From Planotetraspora mira (GTDB lineage: Bacteria; Actinomycetota; Actinomycetes; Streptosporangiales; Streptosporangiaceae), in NCBI RefSeq assembly GCF_016863275.1, contig NZ_BOOO01000016.1:1-64000 (forward strand): a stretch of DNA of 64,000 bases, given 5' to 3'. The position numbers and the translations under genes were made by a program. Below are positions 43,721-52,881 of the stretch, piece after piece (position 1 is the first letter of the stretch; every line of letters starts with the position of its first letter). The notes under the pieces were generated by a model. That model saw nothing but the letters and a program-made list of their open reading frames with translations, was not told the DNA's origin and ran no database searches.

Positions 43721-44757
43721 TGGAAGGCGGGCTTGGGGTGCATCAGGAAGTCGTGGTGGGAGATGTTCCACGCGTAAGCCCCGGCCATGGCGAACTCGAC
43801 GACGTCGCCCACCTCCAGCCGCACCGGCACTCTGCGGGCGAGCACGTCCTTCGGTGTGCAGAGCTGCCCGACGATCGTGACGGGCTCGCCGGGCTCCCCC
43901 GTCGCCAGCGGCTGGTCGTGGCCCTTGGTGGCCGGGGTCCGCAGGTGGTGTGTGCCTCCCGCCACGACGGCGAACAGCTCGCCGTGCACCCGCTTGACGT
44001 CGATCACCCGGGTCACGTAGCGGCCGCAGTAGACGGTCAGGGCCCGGCCCGGCTCGACCCGCAGCACCTCTCCCGGACGGCGCATCCCCGCGAGGCCCTT
44101 GCCGTACGAGTGCCAGTCGAACAGCGCGCCCGGGTCACGGTAGGACACCGCCATGCCACCACCGAGATTGATCTCGGTGAGGCCGAGGTCTCGCGCGTAG
44201 TCGAGCACTCCGGCGGCCAGCTCCAGCAACCCCGCGGCGTCGAGCCCACTCGCCAGATGGGCGTGGAGCCCGCGAAGACGGACGGTGTCCTGCCTGTCCA
44301 GCAGGTCGACGCACTCGGCGACGCCCGCCGGATCCATGCCGAACGGCGTCGCCCCTCCCCCCATGACCAGCGAGGCCCCCTGGACCGGGAGGTCGAGGTT
44401 GGCCCGCAGGAGCACATCGGCCGGACGGCCGGACGCGAGCAGCCGGCGCAGCTCACCGGGGCTCTCGACGTGCAGACGGGTGACCTCGGCGGACAGCTCC
44501 ACGTCGGTCTTGCCGGGGCCGCCCAGCGCGACCTGCGCGGCGGGGAACAGCCCGCGGACGTGTGCGAGCTCACCGCCTGAGGAGACCTCGAATCCGTCGA
44601 CGTGCGGGGCGAGCACGCGCAGGAGTTCGGGATCGGGGTTGGCCTTCACCGCGTAGTAGAGCTCGACCCCTTCCAGCGCGGCTCGTACGGCTCCCGCATG
44701 GGCGTCCAGGCCTGCCAGGTCGTACACATAGGCGGGCAGTTCCCGACTGTCTGTCAC
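43702..44757 (-). CDS. PLP-dependent decarboxylase, fold type III (PvsE-like)
   Basis: 351-aa decarboxylase of the Orn/DAP/Arg group 2 family. PLP-lysine in YYAVKANPDPELL (~38), GFEVSSGGELAHV, NLGGGMAVSY, VEPGRALTVYCG and the catalytic-cysteine segment QLCTPKDVL are present. GTG 44757 has GGAGG at 8 nt. It is on the opposite strand, tail to tail with the synthetase genes. In vibrioferrin synthesis PvsE decarboxylates a serine-derived intermediate, and a comparable role is inferred here. I see no iron box in its own 5' region. Confidence 0.88.
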   Translation of the reverse strand: MTDSRELPAYVYDLAGLDAHAGAVRAALEGVELYYAVKANPDPELLRVLAPHVDGFEVSSGGELAHVRGLFPAAQVALGGPGKTDVELSAEVTRLHVESPGELRRLLASGRPADVLLRANLDLPVQGASLVMGGGATPFGMDPAGVAECVDLLDRQDTVRLRGLHAHLASGLDAAGLLELAAGVLDYARDLGLTEINLGGGMAVSYRDPGALFDWHSYGKGLAGMRRPGEVLRVEPGRALTVYCGRYVTRVIDVKRVHGELFAVVAGGTHHLRTPATKGHDQPLATGEPGEPVTIVGQLCTPKDVLARRVPVRLEVGDVVEFAMAGAYAWNISHHDFLMHPKPAFHYLRGE

Positions 44758-44932
44758 GTGGGCGCCTCCGATCGCTACGAGGGTTGCCGATACGAGTGAG
44801 AACTCTCCACCGCGATGGGGATTTCCTCCACCCCGTCCTCTCGATCACCTTCCGGCGTGGCTACGTTCCGTCACACTCCAGCGACGACACGTACCATCAG
44901 ACGCATAAGGAGTCCGAGAGGATGGCGACGAC
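44758..44932. promoter_or_regulatory. Divergent spacer between decarboxylase and Uma2 genes
   Basis: 175 bp that must hold the promoters of both divergent genes. I see no iron box, tandem repeat or clear -10/-35 pair. Confidence 0.3.
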
Positions 44933-45628
44933 ATGGCGCTCACCAGGCCCACCCGGCACGGGCGGAACGACCACGTTCCCGCTGAGCGACAGCCTGACAC
45001 CGAGCCTGAGCAACCTGACGCCGAACTCGATCGGGCCGATCCCGGACCTGAGGACCTCGACGACGAGACCGCGACCGTGGCGCTCTGTCAGGAGCTCAAC
45101 GACGCGGGCTACACCGCGGAGATCTCCTGGGGCCGAGTCGTCGTGAGCCCGTGGCAGAGCAAGCAGAGTTCCCACATCGTGGACGAGCTGGCGGACCTGT
45201 TGATCCCGCTCAAGCTCGCGAACGGCTGGCGTTTCCACCACAATCTCGCCGTCCACATCCCGCCGTTCCTCGATCACCGGCTTCCGGACCTGATGGTCGC
45301 GCCACGAGACGCCGAACATGTCGACGATCTGCGGATCAAAGGCGACAGCACCCTGCTCGTCGTCGAGGTGTGCTCTCCGGGAACACGCCAGATCGACTGG
45401 GACGAGAAGCCGTTCGACTACGCGCGGGCCGGAGTGCCGTTGCTGCTCGTCGTCGATCCGCTCGCGGACCCGAAGACGGTCACTCTGATGAGCGAGCCGC
45501 TGAAGGATCTCGCGCAGGACGACATGCGAGAGCCGTACAAGCAGGTCGTCACGGTCGAAGCAGGGGAAGCGCTGGCGCTGCCCGAGCCGTTCGGGATCAA
45601 GCTTGAGACCGAGAAGCTATTCGAGTGA
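44933..45628 (+). CDS. Uma2/DUF820 PD-(D/E)xK-fold protein
   Basis: 231-aa Uma2-family protein, a PD-(D/E)xK nuclease-like fold abundant in actinobacteria and cyanobacteria. The motif core is RLPDLMVAPRD (Asp) and LLVVEVCSPGTRQIDWDEKP (ExC variant of E-x-K), then the conserved FDYARAGVPLLLVVD. The usual catalytic Lys after Glu is replaced (EVCS), as in many members, with the later DEK likely substituting. The N-terminal ~45 residues are acidic and proline-rich. AGAGG lies upstream. Function unproven. Confidence 0.82.
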   Translation: MALTRPTRHGRNDHVPAERQPDTEPEQPDAELDRADPGPEDLDDETATVALCQELNDAGYTAEISWGRVVVSPWQSKQSSHIVDELADLLIPLKLANGWRFHHNLAVHIPPFLDHRLPDLMVAPRDAEHVDDLRIKGDSTLLVVEVCSPGTRQIDWDEKPFDYARAGVPLLLVVDPLADPKTVTLMSEPLKDLAQDDMREPYKQVVTVEAGEALALPEPFGIKLETEKLFE

Positions 45629-45657
45629 CGGGCCGAAGGCGCGGGCGGCCGCCTGAG

Positions 45658-48600
45658 CTATTCCGCTGACGGGATCCGGTCGATCAGAGCGGTGAGTCCG
45701 TCGGCCCCGAGGAGGTCGACCGGGCGCACCGTCTCGTTCGACCGGACGTAGTGGAAGGCCGCCCCGACCTTCTCCAGCGGCACGCCCGTGAGGGAGGCCC
45801 AGGCCAGACGGTACGCCGCCAACTGGACCGAAGCGGTCTCCGCCGCCTTGCCGTGGAGCCGCTCCCCGGTCTTCCAGTCGACGACCACGTAGCCGTCGCC
45901 CTCCCGGAAGACCGCGTCCATGCGGCCGCGCAGCAGGCGATCGGCGATGACGGTCTCGAACGGCACCTCCAGATCCAGCGGCTCCCGCCCGGCCCACTCG
46001 CTGTCCTCGAACCGTTCCTGCAGCTCGGACAGGTGGATCTCGGCCTCCGACGGCTCGTCGGAGGCTCCCGGCAGGTCGAAGTCGTCGAGCAGCCGCTGTT
46101 GTCCCCAGCGCGTTTCCAGCCATCGGTGGAAGGTCGTGCCGCGGCGGGCGAGCGGCGCGGGTTTGCGCGGCACGGGACGCCGCACCTGGCGTGCGAACGC
46201 CGAGGGATCCGAGGCCAGCGTGACCAGTGACGACACCGTCAGCCGCGTGGGCAGTTCCACGGCTCCGCCGCCCCGCCGCCGGTTGGCCTCACGTTCCCGG
46301 ATGAGCAGGTCGGTGTCCCGCGCCCAGGCCCGGGCCCGTTCCCGGTCACGATCCCTGATGTCGGCCGCGTCCGTGACCTCCGTACGGCCTTCGCCTGCCA
46401 GCGCCTCCTCCACCAGACGTGCGCCGTCCAGCACCGACTCGCGCACGGACACGAGCGGCCAGACGGCCTCGGCGGGCTCGGCGAGCAGGGGGTTCTCCTC
46501 ACTGGTGTCCTCGGTCCAGCCCATGACCTGCGCGCCGGCCTCGCGGATCTCCAGGAGGAAGTCGGACGGCTCCAGGGCCTTGGTCGAGCCGCCCCACCGG
46601 TACCCGGAGGCGATCAGCAGGTGGTGCGCCCGGGTCACGGCGACGTACGCGAGCCGCCGCTCCTCCATCAGGTCCCGGTCGCGGCACCGCTCGTCGAAGT
46701 CCGCCAGCGCCTCCTTGTCCAGGCCCGCGAGAACCGGCAGATCCGCCTTGTCGCCGCGCAGGGGGTACGGCAGCTTGCGCGGGTTCTCCGTCCACCGGGA
46801 GTTCGTCACCGGTGTGGCGGGGAACACGCTGCCCCTGGCCAGCCCGCCCTTCTGCGTGGTGAGCTGCGACAGGCCGGGGACGACGACCACCGGCCACTCC
46901 AGGCCCTTGGACGCGTGGACGGTCATGAGCTTGACGCTGTTGGTGTCGCCGACGCGTCCGGCCTCCAGTCCGAACTCCTCGGTCTCCGCGGCCTTGAGGT
47001 AGGCGAGGAAGGCCCCGAGAGTGGGGTCCTCGGCGTCGCCCGCGAACCGCGAGGCGGCGTCGAGGAACGCGTCCAGGTCGGCACGCGCGGCCAGCGGGCT
47101 CCCGCCGCGTGCCGCCACCTCGATGTCGAGCCCCAGACGTCGCTCGACCTCGCTGATGAGGTCGGGGAGCGGCTGTCCCGTATGGGATCTCAGGTGGCGC
47201 AGTTCGAGGGCGAGCGCGGGCAATCGCACGCGGGCGGGCGCCGAGAACACCTCCAGCCACTCGGGCCGGTCGGGCAGTTCGTCGAGAGCGTCGACCAGGC
47301 TGCCGCGCTCCTCCGCCATGTCCGTGACGACCTGTTCGAGCGGGTCGTCGGGCCGTGGCCCGCCGTGGAACTCGCGGTTCAGCTCACGGGCGAGGTCGCC
47401 CAGGGCCTTCATGTCGGCGGGCCCGATCCGCCAGCGCGGCCCGGCGAGCAGCCGCACCAGCGCGTCTCCGGCCGTCGGGTCGTAGAGCATCCGGAGAGTC
47501 GCCACGATGTCGGCCACCTCCGGCACCGTGAGCAGGCCGCCGAGGCCGACCACCTCGACCGGGATGTCCCGTGCCTCGAGCGCCCGGCGCAGGGCGGGGA
47601 ACTGTGACCGCTTGCGGGCGAGGATCGCGACGTCCTGCGGCTGTACGGCGGCGCCGCGCCTGGGGCGCTCTCCCTCCCCCCAGGGCAGCCCGTCGGGCGC
47701 CCCTTCGAGTCCGAGTGTCCTGGCCACGCCTTCCGCGACCCATTCGGCCTCGGCCTCCGCGGTCTCGTGGAACGCGCACACCACCCGTCCCCGACCGGCC
47801 CTGTTCGCGCCGGGGACGAGCACGGGCACCTGCCCGGCCTCCTGCCGGAGCGGCGCCTGCAGCGCGGCGGCGACGCCGAGCACCCGCTCGCCGTTGCGGA
47901 AGCTGACCGACAACTGGCGCACGGGCGCCGGGTCCCCCGACGAGGTGGGGAAGTCCTGCGGGAACCGGGACAGGTTGCCCGACGACGCCCCGCGCCACCC
48001 GTAGATCGACTGGCAGGGGTCGCCCACGGCCGTGACCGGATGGCCCCCGCTGTACAGCGCCCGGAGCAGGACGAGCTGGGCATGGCTCGTGTCCTGGTAC
48101 TCGTCGAGCAGCACGACGGAGAAGCGGGAGCGCTCCGACACCCCCACCTCGGGATGCCGTGACGCGATCAGCGCGGCGAGCGCCATCTGGTCGCCGTAGT
48201 CGATGACCTCGCGGCGGCGTTTCAACCGTTCGTACGCTTCGACGAGCGGCAGCAACTGCTCCCGGACGGCCTGGGTCCTGACCGGGCGCTGCTGAGCCAG
48301 GATCGTCTTACCCGGCAGGGCCGCGAGGTGGTCGCGGAGCCAGTCGCCGACCTCACGCACCTCTCCCGAGGTCCGCAGATGCTCGGCCATCTCACCGGCC
48401 AACTCCAGCACGGCGGCGGTGACGCTCGGCGGACCGAGGTCCACCTTGTCCATCGGGCCGTCGTACTGCCCCACGACCCGCGCGGCCATCTGCCAGGAAA
48501 CGGCCGGAGTGACCAGCCGCATGGTGGGCTCGAGCCCCTCGCGGAGCGCGTGATCGGTGACCAGCCGGGCGGCGTAGGCGTGGTAGGTCGAGATGGCCGG

Positions 48601-48903
48601 CTCCGCGTCGAGCAGTTCCGGCTCGACCAGCCCGGCCGCCGCCAGCCCGTTCAGCCGCTTGCGCACGCGCTCGGCCAGCTCCGCGGCGGCCTTCCTGGTG
48701 AAGGTGAGCCCCAGGATCTGCTCGGGCCGCGCCAGGCCGTTGGCCACCAGCCACACCACGCGCCCGGCCATGGTCTCGCTCTTGCCCGAGCCCGCACCCG
48801 CCACGACAACCGCCGGCTCCAGGGGCGCGTCGATGACGGCGGCCTGCTCCGGGGTGGGGGGAAGGACGCCGAGCTTGGCGGCGAGGTCCGCGGGGCTCAG
48901 CAT
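45658..48903 (-). CDS. adnB: AdnB-like helicase-nuclease subunit
   Basis: 1081-aa SF1 helicase with a C-terminal RecB-family nuclease, one half of the AdnAB double-strand-break resection motor. It has Walker A VVVAGAGSGKSETMAGRV, DEYQDTSHAQ (II), VGDPCQSIYGWRGA (III), LMTVHASKGLEWPVVVVPG (V), LAYVAVTRAHHLL (VI) and nuclease GRMDAVFREGDGYVVVDWKT near residue 1000. Start ATG 48903 is 19 nt after the adnA stop. M. tuberculosis Rv3201c is the equivalent second gene. Confidence 0.93.
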   Translation of the reverse strand: MLSPADLAAKLGVLPPTPEQAAVIDAPLEPAVVVAGAGSGKSETMAGRVVWLVANGLARPEQILGLTFTRKAAAELAERVRKRLNGLAAAGLVEPELLDAEPAISTYHAYAARLVTDHALREGLEPTMRLVTPAVSWQMAARVVGQYDGPMDKVDLGPPSVTAAVLELAGEMAEHLRTSGEVREVGDWLRDHLAALPGKTILAQQRPVRTQAVREQLLPLVEAYERLKRRREVIDYGDQMALAALIASRHPEVGVSERSRFSVVLLDEYQDTSHAQLVLLRALYSGGHPVTAVGDPCQSIYGWRGASSGNLSRFPQDFPTSSGDPAPVRQLSVSFRNGERVLGVAAALQAPLRQEAGQVPVLVPGANRAGRGRVVCAFHETAEAEAEWVAEGVARTLGLEGAPDGLPWGEGERPRRGAAVQPQDVAILARKRSQFPALRRALEARDIPVEVVGLGGLLTVPEVADIVATLRMLYDPTAGDALVRLLAGPRWRIGPADMKALGDLARELNREFHGGPRPDDPLEQVVTDMAEERGSLVDALDELPDRPEWLEVFSAPARVRLPALALELRHLRSHTGQPLPDLISEVERRLGLDIEVAARGGSPLAARADLDAFLDAASRFAGDAEDPTLGAFLAYLKAAETEEFGLEAGRVGDTNSVKLMTVHASKGLEWPVVVVPGLSQLTTQKGGLARGSVFPATPVTNSRWTENPRKLPYPLRGDKADLPVLAGLDKEALADFDERCRDRDLMEERRLAYVAVTRAHHLLIASGYRWGGSTKALEPSDFLLEIREAGAQVMGWTEDTSEENPLLAEPAEAVWPLVSVRESVLDGARLVEEALAGEGRTEVTDAADIRDRDRERARAWARDTDLLIREREANRRRGGGAVELPTRLTVSSLVTLASDPSAFARQVRRPVPRKPAPLARRGTTFHRWLETRWGQQRLLDDFDLPGASDEPSEAEIHLSELQERFEDSEWAGREPLDLEVPFETVIADRLLRGRMDAVFREGDGYVVVDWKTGERLHGKAAETASVQLAAYRLAWASLTGVPLEKVGAAFHYVRSNETVRPVDLLGADGLTALIDRIPSAE

Positions 48904-48922
48904 CAGGCCATCGTACGGAGAC

Positions 48923-51900
48923 TCAGCACACCTGGCCCCCGTTGTCGTTGACCGGGCAGGCGACCCTGGCGGCGCACGTCCGGCAGCCGTCGTTCACCTT
49001 CGCCACGAACACGTTCCTCGCCATCCCCGCCGCGACGGTCTCGACCAGTTCCTCGGCCCATTTCGGCTCGGGATCGTCCCGCAGCGCGCCCTGCGCCTGT
49101 TCCTTGGCCGCGCCCGTCACACCGGCCGCCTTGCCGACCTGGACGAGCGAGGCGCCCCCCGGCTCGACGAGGCCGTGCCGCTTGAACGCCCCGAGCAGCG
49201 TGGCGAGCTGGTACACCCCGAGCTGCGGATGCCGGTCGAGCTCGTCGTCCTTCGGTTTGGAGGCGCCGGTCTTGATGTCGATGATGACGGCGCGGCCGTC
49301 GCCGTCGCGTTCCACCCGGTCGACGCGGCCCCTGATGTGCACGCCCTCGGCGACCACCGCCGTGAACGCCTCCTCCTGGGCGACGAGCTCGCGCGGGTTC
49401 TCCTCGTGCCACCGTACGAACCGCTCGACCATCTGCTCGGCGACCTTGCGCTGCTTGCGGTTGAACCAGACGCCGCCGAAGTCGAACTGCTCCCAGACGT
49501 CGTCGAGCCGCGCGACCAGGTCCACGCCGTCCTCAGCCGCCAGCACGGCTATCGCGTGGATGACCGACCCGAGGCTCTGAGTCACGCTGGAGTTGCCCGC
49601 GCCCACCGCGGTCTCCAGCACCCACCGCAGCCCGCACTTGGTGAAGTTCTCCACGGCCGAGGGCGAGATGCGCACGATGTCGTCGGGCCAGCCCAGAGGC
49701 CGGTCGTCGGAGAGCGGCGTCATCGCATACCACTCCCGCGGGCTCGCGCCGGGCACCCCCGCACGCGCCAGCCGGGCGAGGTGCCCGGCCGCGTCGCGGC
49801 GGAGCGATTCCGGCTTGGTCGCGTCGCACACGGCCGCCCGCAGGTCCGCCACCAGAGCGGACATGTTCAGCCAGCGGGCGCGGTCGTCGACGGTCGCCTC
49901 CTCGACCCCTCCGGGCAGCAGCTCGGTGAGGAATCGCGACGGGCGCTCGTCGGTGTCCTCGCCGCCCACGGCGGTGACCACCAGCTTGCGCCGCGCCCGG
50001 GTCGTCGCGACGTAGAACAGCCGCCGCTCCTCGGCCAGCAGCTTGGAGGACAGGGCGGCCGCCGTCGCCTGGGTGCTGTCGAGGGCGATCCCGGCCGACA
50101 ACTCGACGAGCTCCTCGGCGCCGAGGAGCGACCCCCTCAACCTCAGGTCGGGCCAGACCCCCTCCTGCACGCCGGCGATCACCACCACGTCCCATTCCAG
50201 GCCCTTGGACCGGTGCGCCGTGAGGATCCGTACGGCGTCGCCCTCCGGGGCCTGCTCGGCGAGGGAGTCGCCGGCGATCTCCTGGGAGGTCAGGTCGTCG
50301 AGGAACACCTCGATGCCGGCCTTGGGCAGCCGGTCGGTGAAGCGGGCCGCGTGGTCGAACAGGGCGACGACGCCGTCGAGGTCCCGGTCCGCCTGAACGC
50401 CCCTCGACCCTCCGGACAGGCTGGTCTCGGTCCACCGCTCCGCGAGGCCGCTGGCCTGCCAGACGTCCCAGAGCACGTCCTCCGCGCCGTGGCCGTGCCG
50501 TACGGCGTCGCGGGCGATCTTCAGGAGCTTCGCGACCCGTTCGGCGGGCGCGCCCACATGCGGCTCGACATTGACGAGCTCGCGGGCGTCCCTGAGCGCG
50601 GCGACGAGCATCTCGTCGGACGACCTGGCCGTGAACGGCAGGGCCGGCTGCCCCTCCTCGGCGGCCGCCTCCGACGCGGACGCGGCCTCGTGCTCGGCGA
50701 CCCGCAGGGCCCGGCGCAACCGGCGGACACCGATCATGTCGGTGCCGCCCAGCGCCCCGGTCAGCAGCTCCTCCGCGGTCGCGACGTCGAGGGACGACGA
50801 GTGCACGGCGACCTTCAGCAACGTGATCAGCGGTCGCACTCCCGGCTCCTGGACCAGCGGCAGCTCGTCACCGGCCACGATGACGGGCACGCCCGCCGTG
50901 ATGAGCGCCCGCCGCAGCAGAGGAAGCTGCCGGGCGGCGCTGCGGACGAGGACGGCCATCGAGGACCACGGCACGCCGTCGAGGAGATGGGCCCGGCGGA
51001 GGGTGTCGGCCACCACGGCGGCCTCCTGGCTGTCGCTGTCGGCGAGCAGCACCGAGACCTCGCCCGGCTCGGCGTCGGCGAGCGGCGCGAGCGCACGGTG
51101 GCGGCCCGCGGGCAGGCGGGAGGCGACGCGGCGGGACGCCTCCAGCAACTCGGGGCCGCTCCTGCGGCAGACGCCGAGCGCGATGACCGGGGCCTCGCCG
51201 CCGCCCGCCGTGCGGAACCTCTCCGGGAATCGCAGGATCCCCTGCACGTCGGCGCCGCGGAAGCCGTAGATCGACTGGTCGGGGTCCCCCACCGCGATCA
51301 GGTCGCGCCCGTCCCCGGCGAGTTGCTGGAGCAGGAACTCCTGTGCCGGATCGGTGTCCTGGTATTCGTCCACGAGCACGACGTCGTAGGCGTCCCGCTC
51401 GCGTCTCCTGACCTCGCCGTCGGTCAGCAGCCCCGCGGCCTCGCGGATCAGCTCCGCGTAGTCCATCGACGGCACGGGATCGAGGTCGAAGCGGTCCTGG
51501 TAGCGGTAGGAGAACCGGCCCGCCGCCTCCCAGTCGGCCCTGCCGTGCGCGCGCCCGAGGTCGATCAGCGCGTCGCCGTCCAGCCCGCGCTCGGCCGCCC
51601 GGGACAGGAAGTCACGCAGTTCCTCGGCGAACCCCCGGGTCTTGAGAAGCTCTCGCATCCGGTCCGGCCAGCGCTCGGCTCCGTCCTCCAGCTCACCGTG
51701 GAGGAGTCTGCGGATCTCCAGGAGCTGTTCCGGTCCGGTCAGCAGGCGCGGAGGCGGCTCGCCGGCGAGCACGGCCTCACGGCGCAGCAGAGCGTAGGCG
51801 TAGCTGTGGAAGGTCAGGGCGAGCGGGGTCCTCGTGGTCCTGCGCATCCGTCCGGTGATGCGCTCGCGCAGCTCACCGGCGGCCTTGCGGCTGAAGGTGA

Positions 51901-52111
51901 GGACCAGGACCCGTTCCGGATCCACGCCGCGCCGCTCGATGCGGTCGACGACGGTCTCCACGATGGTGGTGGTCTTGCCGGTGCCCGGTCCGGCCAGCAC
52001 GAGCAGGGGGCCGCTCTCGTGCTCGACGACGGCCCTCTGGTGCTCGTCCAGGACGGGGGCGGAACGGCTCACCCCGCCCCGGCGCACCAAACGGTATTTC
52101 TGACCACTCAC
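48923..52111 (-). CDS. adnA: AdnA-like helicase-nuclease subunit
   Basis: 1062-aa partner of AdnB. It has Walker A VLAGPGTGKTTTIVETVV, VLVDEYQDTDPAQEFLLQQL (II), VGDPDQSIYGFRGADV (III), LTAHRSKGLEWDVVVIAG (V), and RecB-like nuclease GRVDRVERDGDGRAVIIDIK. C-terminal cysteines (CRTCAARVACPV and a terminal C) together with an upstream Cys in the nuclease region suggest an iron-sulfur staple (inference). GTG 52111 is the start; the ribosome site is weak. The upstream spacer holds the 53-nt repeats. Confidence 0.93.
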   Translation of the reverse strand: MSGQKYRLVRRGGVSRSAPVLDEHQRAVVEHESGPLLVLAGPGTGKTTTIVETVVDRIERRGVDPERVLVLTFSRKAAGELRERITGRMRRTTRTPLALTFHSYAYALLRREAVLAGEPPPRLLTGPEQLLEIRRLLHGELEDGAERWPDRMRELLKTRGFAEELRDFLSRAAERGLDGDALIDLGRAHGRADWEAAGRFSYRYQDRFDLDPVPSMDYAELIREAAGLLTDGEVRRRERDAYDVVLVDEYQDTDPAQEFLLQQLAGDGRDLIAVGDPDQSIYGFRGADVQGILRFPERFRTAGGGEAPVIALGVCRRSGPELLEASRRVASRLPAGRHRALAPLADAEPGEVSVLLADSDSQEAAVVADTLRRAHLLDGVPWSSMAVLVRSAARQLPLLRRALITAGVPVIVAGDELPLVQEPGVRPLITLLKVAVHSSSLDVATAEELLTGALGGTDMIGVRRLRRALRVAEHEAASASEAAAEEGQPALPFTARSSDEMLVAALRDARELVNVEPHVGAPAERVAKLLKIARDAVRHGHGAEDVLWDVWQASGLAERWTETSLSGGSRGVQADRDLDGVVALFDHAARFTDRLPKAGIEVFLDDLTSQEIAGDSLAEQAPEGDAVRILTAHRSKGLEWDVVVIAGVQEGVWPDLRLRGSLLGAEELVELSAGIALDSTQATAAALSSKLLAEERRLFYVATTRARRKLVVTAVGGEDTDERPSRFLTELLPGGVEEATVDDRARWLNMSALVADLRAAVCDATKPESLRRDAAGHLARLARAGVPGASPREWYAMTPLSDDRPLGWPDDIVRISPSAVENFTKCGLRWVLETAVGAGNSSVTQSLGSVIHAIAVLAAEDGVDLVARLDDVWEQFDFGGVWFNRKQRKVAEQMVERFVRWHEENPRELVAQEEAFTAVVAEGVHIRGRVDRVERDGDGRAVIIDIKTGASKPKDDELDRHPQLGVYQLATLLGAFKRHGLVEPGGASLVQVGKAAGVTGAAKEQAQGALRDDPEPKWAEELVETVAAGMARNVFVAKVNDGCRTCAARVACPVNDNGGQVC

Positions 52112-52278
52112 AGCTCAGAATTCCATCAGAACACTGGGATAGATCGTGCCCGCTTGACCAGTACAGCGCGACGTGGTCGCGATCAGCCGCACGACACGCC
52201 GGACATGACCGGCGGATATGGGACATCCCAGGCGGCCCACGTGAGCCTCACCACTCTCACGCAAGCCACACCCTTTGG

Positions 52279-52410
52279 CGTGATCATGCACAGGTTCGAA
52301 ATCATGCCCCGTGACCTGCCCAAACCCTCCACGTGATCATGCACACATTCGTTTATGCACGCCATGACCAGCGGAAACGCCATCCGTGATCATGCACAAA
52401 GCCCAGCCGT
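52279..52410 (+). repeat. 53-nt tandem repeat array, locus B
   Basis: Units begin CGTGATCATGCAC at 52279, 52332 and 52385, again exactly 53 nt apart. Unit 1 shares with locus A the internal TCG-AATCATGCCC and ACCTGC segments. The third unit is cut off where the dispersed repeat starts at 52415. It sits 168 nt upstream of adnA. Confidence 0.85.
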
Positions 52411-52414
52411 CACG

Positions 52415-52563
52415 AGAGGGGCGCGGCCGTGTCTGGACTGAGGAGTGAGTGGGAAGCGAGGAACGATCGACCCCGAACGACGAGGGCTGTGTTCATGGCG
52501 CGCCTCCGGCACGACCGACGGCCTCTAAGGCGCCCCGAGTCCGCCTCGCCGGAGGCGAGGCAG
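52415..52563. repeat. Dispersed intergenic repeat, copy 2
   Basis: Second copy of the element at 23482-23650, with the same order of blocks and the terminal hairpin CCTCGCCGGAGGCGAGG. It abuts the TGA (52566-52564) of the minus-strand alkyltransferase-like gene, just as copy 1 abuts the stop of the SDR gene. An insertion of ~30 nt (around 52485-52515) relative to copy 1 is present. Confidence 0.8.
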
Positions 52564-52881
52564 TCAAACACCGTCCCAGCGAGCTCTGCGCATGTCCGCC
52601 CGGGTACCTCTGAGGGGGGTGCCCTCCTCGCGCCACCGGGCGAGGCACTCGCTCTCCAGGCCGGGCGCGGCCGAACCGTCGGCTCTGATCACACGCCACC
52701 AGGGAACGGCACCGCCCCAGGTCGACATGACCCGGCCCACCTGCCGCGGCCCGCCCTCACCGAGGTATTCCGCCACGTCCCCATAGGACATGACCCGGCC
52801 TTTCGGGATGCGTTCGACCAGGTCGAGCACTCTCTCGGCGTACGGCGGGGGCTCACCGCGCCGTCGGCTCAGGTGCTCCAT
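52564..52881 (-). CDS. Alkyltransferase-like protein (ATL), MGMT-related DNA-binding protein
   Basis: 105-aa protein of the O6-alkylguanine methyltransferase DNA-binding-domain family. RIPKGRVMSYGDVAEYLG (recognition helix region) and GRVMSTWGG are conserved, but the methyl-acceptor motif PCHR is PWWRV here. It therefore cannot accept alkyl groups; it should flip alkylated bases and recruit nucleotide-excision repair, as ATLs do. M. tuberculosis Rv3204 occupies the equivalent position. ATG 52881 overlaps the upstream gene by 13 nt. Confidence 0.88.
   Translation of the reverse strand: MEHLSRRRGEPPPYAERVLDLVERIPKGRVMSYGDVAEYLGEGGPRQVGRVMSTWGGAVPWWRVIRADGSAAPGLESECLARWREEGTPLRGTRADMRRARWDGV

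Noticed and set aside
48593-52336. A 1247-codon open frame on the plus strand opposite adnA
   Set aside because: It is antisense to a protein with full helicase and nuclease motifs; its composition is Arg/Gly/Val/Leu-rich as expected of GC-rich shadow frames, and no ribosome site is present.
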